From Saprospiraceae bacterium (GTDB lineage Bacteria > Bacteroidota > Bacteroidia > Chitinophagales > Saprospiraceae): 11,139 bases of DNA. Positions 1 through 5,712 of the stretch are shown here, in pieces. Position 1 is the stretch's first letter. Every line of letters starts with the position of its first letter. The notes beneath the pieces were generated by a model, which worked only from the letters and a program-made list of their open reading frames with translations, did no database searches and was not told where the DNA came from. The position numbers and the translations under genes are program-made. The stretch covers positions 1 through 11,139 of the forward strand of contig JABDJM010000417.1 of the NCBI GenBank assembly GCA_013002475.1, given 5' to 3'.

Positions 1-331
1 AATCCTTCAGGATGAAGGATAATCTCTTTGAGGGCAGATTTGGATCTAAAGGTAAATAGGCACATCCTGCTTTCATTATTGCAAGAATCCCAATGATCAT
101 TTCCGGCGAGCGATTGCTGGCTATGGCGATGATTTCTTCCTTCTGTGGGGCCTGCTGAAGTATTTTTTGCGCAAGTAAGGTGCTTAAGCGATCAAGCTCA
201 TGGTAGGAAATTTTTTGTTGACCAAATTCCAGGGCAATAGCCTCAGGTGTTCGAGCAACCTGTGCTTCAAATAGCTGTGGGAGCGAATCCCAGGCGCGAA
301 GTGTCTCTATCCCATCGGGGCCTTTGCTCAT
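1..331 (-). CDS. NRPS-type adenylation-domain protein, N-terminal fragment (runs off the left edge)
   Basis: The minus-strand frame starting at ATG 331 stays open for 110 codons to the window edge. It reads like the N-terminus of an amino-acid-activating adenylation (A) domain: LPQLFEAQVARTPEAIAL at residues 17-34, the A1-like core ISYHEL at 41-46, and the A2 core MKAGCAYLPLD at 86-96. These domains activate an amino acid as acyl-AMP and normally load it on a carrier protein. No condensation domain precedes it, so the A domain is the first module, as in stand-alone or Pls/PosA-like synthetases; the real architecture lies outside the window. An in-frame TGA sits two codons before the ATG, so 331 is the first possible ATG. 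No clear Shine-Dalgarno is seen. A related acyl-CoA-ligase-type AMP-binding enzyme is possible, but the FEAQVARTPEAIAL and AYLPLD wording is typical of NRPS. Confidence 0.82.
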   Translation of the reverse strand, partial: MSKGPDGIETLRAWDSLPQLFEAQVARTPEAIALEFGQQKISYHELDRLSTLLAQKILQQAPQKEEIIAIASNRSPEMIIGILAIMKAGCAYLPLDPNLPSKRLSFILKD

Positions 332-567
332 AGTTCATAAACCATAAGCTACACACAAAGGGGGTCCAGGGTGTGTTGCTGTTTTTAAATACTCTTCTTC
401 GCCAGGACATAGCCCTGACTAGGTGTTTCAGTAAATGTTTAAAGGTGGTTGTGATGTTCGTGGGAACAGGGAAAAGGAAGTGATTCCCTTGTAGAAGCAA
501 ATTACTTGAATTCCATCAGATTTCCATCCCAAAAAATGGGTAAAATTATTCTGATCCTAAGTGTAAT
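332..567. other. intergenic leader upstream of the adenylation gene
   Basis: This stretch separates the hairpin behind the sulfur genes from the adenylation gene. I see no convincing gene in it; the short frames lack family resemblance. The best -7-like matches on the minus strand are TAATTTTA (548-541) and TAATTTGC, neither a full TAnnTTTG, so the promoter of the adenylation gene is not resolved. ACACAC (351-356) can pair with GTGTGT (371-376) across a 14-nt loop shortly before the start codon, but six base pairs of simple repeat could be chance. Confidence 0.4.
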
Positions 568-597
568 CCCTTAGTTATCCAGCTTTGCTAACAAGGG
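568..597 (-). terminator. imperfect hairpin directly after the DUF983 stop codon
   Basis: In the minus-strand transcript CCCTTGTTA (597-589) can pair with TAACTAAGGG (577-568), giving nine pairs with one bulged base and an 11-nt loop. It begins on the base after the DUF983 stop, where the end of the sulfur operon is expected. No U-run follows directly, so it is not a canonical intrinsic terminator; it could instead protect the mRNA 3' end. Confidence 0.35.
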
Positions 598-972
598 TTA
601 AGCACCTTTTACCGCAGCTTCAGGGTCATACGTGATCATAAGATGCATCCAAAGCGCCCTTGAGCCACGCAAAAACCGGAAATAAGTAATAGCTGCGATC
701 GCTAAAGCTACTCCCATACCAGCATATAGGGACCAATCATATACGAGGACAAGAACCAGGGTTGGGATCAAAATGAACCAACCGGAAAGGATATAGGAGA
801 TAAACATGGCTCCATAGTAAAACCCAGGCTCAGGAAGCATTTTTTGATGGCAAACCTCACAAGTTTCAGGCATGTCCAGGGGGTCTGACATCTTAAAGGG
901 TTTGGCAAACATATTCCCCTGGCGGCAGCGTGGACATTTATATTTCCAGATAGATTTAAATGATAAGCCCAT
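598..972 (-). CDS. DUF983 family zinc-ribbon membrane protein
   Basis: This 124-residue protein matches the DUF983 layout: an N-terminal zinc-ribbon-like part with two CxxC pairs (C13/C16 in CPRC and C38/C41 in CEVC), the FYYGAMF segment at 51-57, and then two hydrophobic membrane spans at about 55-78 and 82-98. The biochemical role of DUF983 is not established. The ATG at 972 lies one base after the stop of the upstream YeeE/YedE gene (TAA-T-ATG), so it is almost certainly co-transcribed and translationally coupled with the transporter pair. It is the last gene before the 266 bp gap. Four cysteines in a soluble knuckle are compatible with metal binding or thiol chemistry; this context alone does not show a sulfur role. 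Confidence 0.85.
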   Translation of the reverse strand: MGLSFKSIWKYKCPRCRQGNMFAKPFKMSDPLDMPETCEVCHQKMLPEPGFYYGAMFISYILSGWFILIPTLVLVLVYDWSLYAGMGVALAIAAITYFRFLRGSRALWMHLMITYDPEAAVKGA

Positions 973-973
973 A

Positions 974-1387
974 TTAATGCGGTAAGAATGATTTCAAAGC
1001 TCCATAAACAAAGGCTCCCAGGATGGCCGCTAAAATGATAATTCCGATTATCCAGTAACCATGCCCGAATAAAACATAAAGTGGTCCGGGACAAGCCCCG
1101 GTCATCGCCCATCCAAGACCAAAGGCGGTACCACCAAAAAGAGCGGCTTTATATAAGGGCGGCTTATCCTTGAAAGAAAAGCTTTTTCCCAATGAATTCT
1201 TCAGGGATGTTTTTTTCAACCAAAAGTGAAGAAGTGCACCTAAGATCACCGCTACCCCTATGATCCCATACATGTGGATACTTTGGAAGCGGAACATTTC
1301 CTGAATTCGAAACCAACTGATGGCTTCTGATTTTGTCATAACGATCCCAAAAAGGATCCCGGTTAAAAGAAATTGAATCAGTCGCAT
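974..1387 (-). CDS. YeeE/YedE family (DUF6691-type) sulfur transporter, C-terminal half
   Basis: A 137-residue hydrophobic protein with about four membrane spans (roughly 3-18, 38-57, 80-100 and 108-130). The signature GTAFGLGWAMTGACPGP at 86-102 contains its only cysteine, C99, in the GxCPGP setting conserved in YeeE/YedE proteins. Full-length members such as TsuA transport thiosulfate by passing it along membrane-buried cysteines; here the equivalent protein is two separate polypeptides, and this one looks like the second half. Split pairs of this kind (also called PmpA/PmpB) commonly accompany persulfide dioxygenase and rhodanese genes. The start lies 2 bp after the stop of the first half. 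Likely role: inner-membrane import of thiosulfate or a related sulfane-sulfur species together with the upstream product. The exact substrate is inferred. Confidence 0.87.
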   Translation of the reverse strand: MRLIQFLLTGILFGIVMTKSEAISWFRIQEMFRFQSIHMYGIIGVAVILGALLHFWLKKTSLKNSLGKSFSFKDKPPLYKAALFGGTAFGLGWAMTGACPGPLYVLFGHGYWIIGIIILAAILGAFVYGALKSFLPH

Positions 1388-1389
1388 GA

Positions 1390-1971
1390 TCAGATATTAA
1401 AGATGATTGGATACAGAATATGAGTCACTAACAGACCTCCGATAAAAAAGCCAACAACGGCTACCAATGACGGGAGCTGTAATTCGGAAAGGCCACTAAT
1501 GGCATGTCCTGAAGTACATCCTCCTGCCCATCTGGTTCCGAAACCAATTAGGAAGCCTCCGAGAACCATGAGAATGATCCCACGGGCTGTGGCTAGGTTT
1601 TCAAAAGTAAAAAGGTCCAGAGGGATGAAACCGGGATTCTCCTCAACATTTGAAGGGTAAGAAATCCCAAGTTCAGCAAGGTCTGAAATGGTTGCCTGAC
1701 TGATAGCTACTGGTTCAGGGCTGGCAAAAACAGTGGAAGCAATTGCTCCGCCAATTATGGTACCAATTACAAACACAAATAGCCAGTCATGGCCCTTCCA
1801 ATCGTATCTGAAATATTCAAATCTTTTTCCGGCGCCTGCTACACTGCAGACTGCTTTAAAGGAAGAGGAAATCCCAAATCGTTTTCCCAGGAAGATCAGG
1901 ATAAACATGACCACTACGATCATGAATCCTGAGAAGGACCAGTGCCAGGGTTGAGAGATAAAATCGATCAT
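1390..1971 (-). CDS. YeeE/YedE family sulfur transporter, N-terminal half
   Basis: A 193-residue membrane protein. Spans are visible at about 13-30, 63-83, 131-148 and 168-190. The family signature [22 protein letters not shown] occupies about 143-164, with C152 the likely substrate-contacting thiol; C42 is a second cysteine near the end of the first cytoplasmic loop. It pairs with the shorter gene 2 bp downstream, so the two together probably form one pseudo-symmetric transporter. The family includes the thiosulfate transporter TsuA and the PmpA/B proteins linked to sulfide detoxification operons. It follows the persulfide dioxygenase gene by 92 bp, a gap that holds a strong hairpin. No clear Shine-Dalgarno precedes the ATG; the leader is A/T-rich. 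Confidence 0.9.
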   Translation of the reverse strand: MIDFISQPWHWSFSGFMIVVVMFILIFLGKRFGISSSFKAVCSVAGAGKRFEYFRYDWKGHDWLFVFVIGTIIGGAIASTVFASPEPVAISQATISDLAELGISYPSNVEENPGFIPLDLFTFENLATARGIILMVLGGFLIGFGTRWAGGCTSGHAISGLSELQLPSLVAVVGFFIGGLLVTHILYPIIFNI

Positions 1972-1997
1972 GAAAAATTTTTATTTAAAGAGAAGTT

Positions 1998-2030
1998 ATG
2001 CCGGACATCATCAAAGATAATATCCGGCAT
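1998..2030 (-). terminator. 15-bp RNA hairpin between persulfide dioxygenase and transporter genes
   Basis: The minus-strand RNA contains ATGCCGGATATTATC (2030-2016) and GATGATGTCCGGCAT (2012-1998), which pair over 15 positions with a 3-nt UUU loop. Two pairs are G-U, so the full stem forms only in the minus-strand RNA, the direction of transcription here. The outer eight pairs are perfect. The downstream RNA is U/A-rich (including AAATTTTT) but has no immediate U-tract, so partial termination, an RNA-processing site or 3'-end protection that sets enzyme-to-transporter ratio are all possible. The structure is clear from the sequence; the function is inferred. Confidence 0.55.
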
Positions 2031-2063
2031 TTAAACCCCAATATGAGTCGAATAATCTATAGG

Positions 2064-3473
2064 CTAGCTAAATGTACTAGGGCATACATAGTCTGAAACG
2101 GGCAGCTTCGTTTCTTTCATATCCTGAAATCCTCCAGCAATATCCACAAGGTTGTGGTAGCCTCTTGATTTCAAGATCGAAGCAGCAACCATTGACCTGA
2201 AACCACTTTTACAATGCAGGTAAAAGGTTTCTTCTTTTGGGAAAGAAGCCAGGTAATCATTTAGTGAGCTCAAAGGCGTATTCCTGGAATCGACCACATG
2301 CTCTGATCTGTGCTCAGTGGATTTTCGTACATCGAAGACTGGCATCTGTTTATTGTAAGCATTGGCAAATTCTTCAGCAGGGACAGATTTAACTGTATCC
2401 ACCTCTTTTCCAGCAGCAACCCAAGCCTCTATTCCGCCTTTCAGATATCCCATTGTATTATCAAACCCTACTCTGGAAAGACGGGTGACTGTTTCTTCTT
2501 CACGGCCTTCCGGAGTTACAAGAAAAATGGGTGTTTTGACATCCCTGATAAGAGCTCCTACCCATGGGGCAAAAGTCCCATCAATTCCGATAAAGATTGA
2601 TCGAGGCACGAATCCTTTGGCAAAGTCCTGTGTATCTCTAACATCCAGAACAAGTGCCTCATTGGCCTCAACTTCCAGTTCGAAAGCTAAAGGATCCAAA
2701 GCTCTTGTTCCCTGGTTAATAACTTTTTGTACATCCGCATAACCCTCTTTGTTCAGGCGAACATTTTCAGGGAAATATGCAGGCGGTGGTGCAAGCCCAT
2801 CAGTTACTTCTTTTACAAACTCTGCTTTAGTCATGTCTGCTCTCAAAGCATAGTTGACTTCCCTTTGGTTACCCAGTGTATCCACAGTTTCTTTCATCAT
2901 GTTTTTTCCACAAGCTGATCCAGCTCCATGTCCAGGATAAACAATCGTTTCATCAGGTAGAACCATGATCTTTTCACGGAGACTATCAAAAAGTGTCTCT
3001 GCCAGTTGCTCTTGGGTCATGCTGGCTGCTTTTTGAGCAAGGTCCGGGCGACCAACATCTCCCAGGAATAAGGTATCACCGGAGAAAATCGCATGTTCCT
3101 TTCCATTTTTATCTAATAGAAGGAAAGTAGTTGATTCCATAGTGTGACCAGGAGTATGCAATACTTTGATCTTTACATTTCCAATTTCAAATACTTGTTC
3201 GTCTTTAGCTACGATGGCCTCAAATTTCGGAGCTGCGGTTGGTCCGTAAATGATGGGAGCTCCGGTTAATTCTGAGAGGGTAACGTGGCCACTGACGAAG
3301 TCAGCGTGGAAATGGGTTTCGAAAATGTATTTCAACTTTACACCATCATTTTCCATTTTTTCAATATAAGGCTGAACCTCACGTAAAGGGTCAATAATGG
3401 CTGCCTCCCCGTTAGAGGTAATGTAGTAGGCTCCCTGAGCCAGACATCCGGTATATATCTGTTCGATATTCAT
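2064..3473 (-). CDS. CstB-like persulfide dioxygenase with two rhodanese domains
   Basis: A 469-residue three-domain protein. Residues 1-245 are an ETHE1-type metallo-beta-lactamase fold. The T-H-F-H-A-D motif at 53-58, TPGHT (H110), SGDTLF (D133) and YPGHGAGSACG (H182, C188) give the mononuclear iron ligands expected from ETHE1 (H54, H110, D133). Residues 260-355 form a rhodanese-like domain with no cysteine at the active-loop position (IFLVTPEGREEE), a pseudo-rhodanese. Residues 365-460 form an active rhodanese with C421 in HCKSGFRS. This order matches staphylococcal CstB, which oxidises persulfides to sulfite and, through its rhodanese, can yield thiosulfate. It is cytoplasmic, with no signal peptide. 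It lies 45 bp after a stand-alone rhodanese and before the transporter pair. The sulfite or thiosulfate it makes would connect to those neighbours. Confidence 0.93.
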   Translation of the reverse strand: MNIEQIYTGCLAQGAYYITSNGEAAIIDPLREVQPYIEKMENDGVKLKYIFETHFHADFVSGHVTLSELTGAPIIYGPTAAPKFEAIVAKDEQVFEIGNVKIKVLHTPGHTMESTTFLLLDKNGKEHAIFSGDTLFLGDVGRPDLAQKAASMTQEQLAETLFDSLREKIMVLPDETIVYPGHGAGSACGKNMMKETVDTLGNQREVNYALRADMTKAEFVKEVTDGLAPPPAYFPENVRLNKEGYADVQKVINQGTRALDPLAFELEVEANEALVLDVRDTQDFAKGFVPRSIFIGIDGTFAPWVGALIRDVKTPIFLVTPEGREEETVTRLSRVGFDNTMGYLKGGIEAWVAAGKEVDTVKSVPAEEFANAYNKQMPVFDVRKSTEHRSEHVVDSRNTPLSSLNDYLASFPKEETFYLHCKSGFRSMVAASILKSRGYHNLVDIAGGFQDMKETKLPVSDYVCPSTFS

Positions 3474-3485
3474 AATGAGATATTT

Positions 3486-3508
3486 AAAATTTGATTTGAA
3501 AATTTGAT
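3486..3508. repeat. 13-bp-period A/T-rich direct repeat upstream of the dioxygenase gene
   Basis: AAAATTTGAT occurs at 3486-3495 and again at 3499-3508, in tandem with a 13-bp period, in the 45-bp gap before the persulfide dioxygenase start codon. It may be a small duplication or an upstream A/T-rich translation-enhancing element. No full TAnnTTTG box is present here, so a separate promoter is not supported. Confidence 0.4.
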
Positions 3509-3518
3509 CTAAAATAAT

Positions 3519-3806
3519 TTATGCTGCTTTAGCCAGGTGGGTTTTTACTTCTGAAGCGTTTACGCCGTTGTATACATCCTTAAAACCTTTGCTTTTCAAA
3601 AAGGCGACAGCTTGTCCGGAACGGTTCCCACTTTGGCAATAGAATACTTTGGGGCCTGTCATTTCTTCAAGCCTGCTCATATACTCTCCAAATCTGGAAA
3701 GAGGAAAATGAAAAGCGCCCCCTACATGGCCCATTGAATACTCAAAGGACTCTCGAACGTCTATGATCTTTAGATCCTGGTTTTGATAAACTTCATTAAA
3801 ATTCAT
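3519..3806 (-). CDS. single-domain cytoplasmic rhodanese (sulfurtransferase)
   Basis: A 95-residue single rhodanese domain. IIDVRESFEYSMGHVGGAFHFPL (about 14-36) is the CDC25/rhodanese N-terminal motif and CQSGNRSGQA (57-66) is the active-site loop with catalytic C57. There is no signal peptide or membrane segment, so it is a soluble cytoplasmic sulfur carrier that accepts sulfane sulfur as a Cys persulfide and passes it to a thiol acceptor. It starts 12 bp after the thioredoxin stop and ends 45 bp before the persulfide dioxygenase. That position suits a relay: thiosulfate or persulfide sulfur moves through this protein to a thiol, and the resulting persulfide is the dioxygenase substrate. 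The donor and acceptor are inferred. Confidence 0.9.
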   Translation of the reverse strand: MNFNEVYQNQDLKIIDVRESFEYSMGHVGGAFHFPLSRFGEYMSRLEEMTGPKVFYCQSGNRSGQAVAFLKSKGFKDVYNGVNASEVKTHLAKAA

Positions 3807-3818
3807 GATTGATTATTT

Positions 3819-4124
3819 TTAGTTGGCGGCTTCCAACTGGGTTTTTAAAGCATACAAACTTTGCATTCCGGATTCACGCCAGACCGGCTTTCCTTCTTTG
3901 TAAATAATGAAAGTTGGAACTCCGCGGATCTTGAGTTTTTCCGCAAGCTTGCGGTTTCGGTCTATATCGACCTTTACGATCCGAGCATTTCCTCCCATCT
4001 CCTTTGCTAATTCAGAAAGGACGGGAGCCATCATTTGACAAGGCCCGCACCACGCGGCAGTAAAGTCTACGAGTACAGGAACCTCCTGGTTTATGATGTC
4101 GTTAAAAGATTTTTTCTCAGGCAT
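3819..4124 (-). CDS. trxA: thioredoxin
   Basis: A 101-residue classical thioredoxin: VLVDFTAAWCGPCQMMAPVL at 18-36 with the redox pair C26/C29 (WCGPC), VDIDRNRKLAEKLKIRGVPTF at 52-72 with the cis-proline P70, and no signal peptide. It reduces protein disulfides and can reduce persulfides on rhodanese or release sulfide from them. It is the first gene of a unit continuing into rhodanese, persulfide dioxygenase and transporter genes, and has its own well-formed promoter and palindromic operator. It is probably the dedicated reductant of this cluster rather than the housekeeping thioredoxin (inference). ATG 4124 is preceded by an A/T-rich leader without a Shine-Dalgarno, which is normal in Bacteroidota. 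Confidence 0.95.
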   Translation of the reverse strand: MPEKKSFNDIINQEVPVLVDFTAAWCGPCQMMAPVLSELAKEMGGNARIVKVDIDRNRKLAEKLKIRGVPTFIIYKEGKPVWRESGMQSLYALKTQLEAAN

Positions 4125-4150
4125 ACTATTGTTTTGAAGTATTTCTGAGA

Positions 4151-4158
4151 CAAAGGTA
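4151..4158 (-). promoter_or_regulatory. -7 box TACCTTTG of the thioredoxin promoter
   Basis: The minus strand reads TACCTTTG, a full match to the Bacteroidota -7 consensus TAnnTTTG, ending 26 bp before the thioredoxin ATG. At the -33 position only a partial element is seen (GTTTC, 4180-4176, 17 bp upstream). A weak -33 with a good -7 suggests activator dependence. Confidence 0.62.
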
Positions 4159-4180
4159 GGGATGTATCTAAGTTCGAAAC

Positions 4181-4194
4181 GTGATGTTCATCAC
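4181..4194. promoter_or_regulatory. Crp/Fnr-type operator GTGATGTTCATCAC
   Basis: A perfect 14-bp palindrome, GTGATG-TT-CATCAC, lies in the 85-bp gap before the thioredoxin gene. It fits both TGTGA-N6-TCACA (CRP) and TTGAT-N4-ATCAA (FNR), reading GTGAT-N4-ATCAC. Its centre (4187.5) is exactly 33 bp upstream of the centre of the TACCTTTG box, near -41.5 from the expected start of transcription, the class II activator position. The second palindrome in the window, before the peroxiredoxin, has identical spacing. Confidence 0.65.
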
Positions 4195-4209
4195 ACTAGA
4201 AATCGGGGG

Positions 4210-4629
4210 CTATTGAACAGCTTTATCCTCTTGGTTGGTCCAATCAAGGTATCCCCCATCTAGGTTATAAACCATAGGGAATCCCTCCTTTTGCATCATA
4301 CGGGCAGCTTGTCCGGATCGGTTGCCAGAACGGCAATACAGAAGATATTCTTTATCCTTAGCAAGGGACTTCATTTTCGATTCAAAATCCGGTCCATTAA
4401 AGTCCAATTCCTGGGCACCGGGGATTTTGCCCATAGATATTTCTGATGGGGTACGTACGTCAATTAAGACCCGGTCTTTGGTCCCGATGAGTTTGGCGAA
4501 CTCTTCCACTCCGATATCTTTCACCACAGGGGGTCCAGCTGCTTCAGGCGTTGAAACCACTTTTTCTCCGCAAGAGCAAAACAACAAGGATATGGCTATG
4601 GCAGCGAGAAGATATAGGGAAGATTTCAC
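4210..4629 (-). CDS. rhodanese-domain lipoprotein (envelope sulfurtransferase)
   Basis: A 139-residue protein with a lipoprotein signal peptide: MKSS, a hydrophobic stretch at 5-17, and a lipobox-like FCSC with C20 the likely lipidated cysteine (C18 is an alternative). A short linker rich in Pro and Ala (28-36) leads to one rhodanese domain: VLIDVRTPSEISMGKIPGA at 54-72 and the active loop CRSGNRSGQA at 99-108 with catalytic C99. It is therefore an envelope-anchored sulfur carrier, unlike the other rhodaneses here. The start is GTG at 4629: the same frame is closed upstream by the stop of the preceding gene and no ATG lies between. It follows the membrane hydroxylase gene by 15 bp. It may pick up thiosulfate or polysulfide sulfur outside the cytoplasm; this is inferred. 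Confidence 0.88.
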   Translation of the reverse strand: MKSSLYLLAAIAISLLFCSCGEKVVSTPEAAGPPVVKDIGVEEFAKLIGTKDRVLIDVRTPSEISMGKIPGAQELDFNGPDFESKMKSLAKDKEYLLYCRSGNRSGQAARMMQKEGFPMVYNLDGGYLDWTNQEDKAVQ

Positions 4630-4644
4630 GGCTAGGAGATTTAA

Positions 4645-5712
4645 TTATTGAACAGGTTTAATTCTTTCGTAATCATCCGCATTATAGGACTTATCAGAAA
4701 AACCTAATACGTTTTGCTTAACAAATTTCTCCGGAAACCGATCTATTCCAGGAAAACCCAGCTTAATGTCCCTCCCCTCTTTCGGAATATAGGCTGTTCC
4801 AAATATATAATCCCAAAGCGCCAAAGTGATCCCAAAATTGATCCCGTAGCGCCTCTCAGGTGGAAGTTCATAACTATGATGCCAGATATGCATTTCAGGG
4901 CTATTGAAAATCTTGGGCATGAATGGTCCAAGAATAAAAATTCCAGCCAGGACTGACCCAAGAAATGCCAGTATTTGTACTCCGCTGGAAGGATCTGTCA
5001 GCAAATTCACTTCAAGCAATGCCTGACTGATCACGATCCCGATCAGGGCACCTACGATCCCACCAGTGATCCTTCGATCAACGGAAATGTTTGAATGGTT
5101 ATAATGTCCCCAGGAAAGGGCAAAAATATGGATGACAAAAAAGTCGTATAACCCAATCCCCAATAGAGCAAGGGGAATGTATTCAAGAGTCCGATAGACC
5201 ACATTTTCCATCCAATGGTAACGGAGATGGGCAGCAAAGCCCATTTCTTCTACTGAATGGTGTACCTGGTGAAATTTCCACAGTCGGTCAGACTTATGAA
5301 GAAGTCGATGCACCCACCATTGGACAAAGTCTCTGACAACAAATCCAATGAGAAGAATGGACCAATAAGGAAAGTTTCGCATTGGGTTACTTGCCTGAAG
5401 ATCAAATCCCCCTGCAATGCTTTTTATTCCATCATTAAAAAGGTTGACCACTACATCTGAAACTGCTGAGTAAATGATCAGGGAAAAAAGAAAAAAGTTG
5501 AAGAACATATAAAATGCATCCAACCAAAAGTCTTTTCTAAATGTAGCTTGCTTTTTCCGCCATGGAATAACGATTTCAAGTAAGAAGAAAAATAGGGAAA
5601 CCCCAATCAACCAATAAAAATAATTGGTCCATGAGGGATGAGTAATTTCATGCCACAGATAATTGGCATAGCCTTTATATCCGTTCAGGAATATTTCCCA
5701 ATACTTGCTCAT
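4645..5712 (-). CDS. sterol desaturase / fatty acid hydroxylase superfamily membrane protein
   Basis: A 355-residue integral membrane protein with the three histidine clusters of the di-iron hydroxylase/desaturase superfamily: HRLLH at 135-139, HQVHH at 148-152 and HIWHH at 275-279, plus GHYNH at 202-206. Hydrophobic spans are at about 30-49, 66-86, 117-133, 179-200, 216-236 and 246-266. Members use O2 and two iron atoms to hydroxylate or desaturate a lipid; the substrate cannot be told from sequence. Its ATG overlaps the SulP stop by 4 bp (ATGA), so the two are translationally coupled, and the rhodanese lipoprotein follows 15 bp later. Why a lipid-modifying enzyme sits in a sulfur operon is unclear; membrane remodelling or a sulfur-containing lipid are possibilities only. 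Confidence 0.9.
   Translation of the reverse strand: MSKYWEIFLNGYKGYANYLWHEITHPSWTNYFYWLIGVSLFFFLLEIVIPWRKKQATFRKDFWLDAFYMFFNFFLFSLIIYSAVSDVVVNLFNDGIKSIAGGFDLQASNPMRNFPYWSILLIGFVVRDFVQWWVHRLLHKSDRLWKFHQVHHSVEEMGFAAHLRYHWMENVVYRTLEYIPLALLGIGLYDFFVIHIFALSWGHYNHSNISVDRRITGGIVGALIGIVISQALLEVNLLTDPSSGVQILAFLGSVLAGIFILGPFMPKIFNSPEMHIWHHSYELPPERRYGINFGITLALWDYIFGTAYIPKEGRDIKLGFPGIDRFPEKFVKQNVLGFSDKSYNADDYERIKPVQ

Noticed and set aside
351..376. ACACAC / GTGTGT inverted repeat before the adenylation gene
   Set aside because: Only six pairs of simple dinucleotide repeat with a 14-nt loop; too weak to call a regulatory element.
451..459. GTGATGTTC, identical to half of the thioredoxin operator
   Set aside because: The matching second arm is missing (CGTGGG instead of CATCAC) and no TAnnTTTG box sits 33 bp away, so it is likely a chance half-site.
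267..500. 77-codon minus-strand frame in the leader of the adenylation gene
   Set aside because: It overlaps the well-supported adenylation frame, and its translation has no recognisable motif.
768..1112. 114-codon minus-strand frame overlapping two genes
   Set aside because: It straddles the DUF983 and YeeE/YedE genes in another frame; both of those have clear family motifs and this one has none.
2362..2742. 126-codon open frame on the plus strand
   Set aside because: Antisense to the rhodanese domains of the dioxygenase; low-complexity Ser/Thr/Pro-rich translation typical of a shadow frame.
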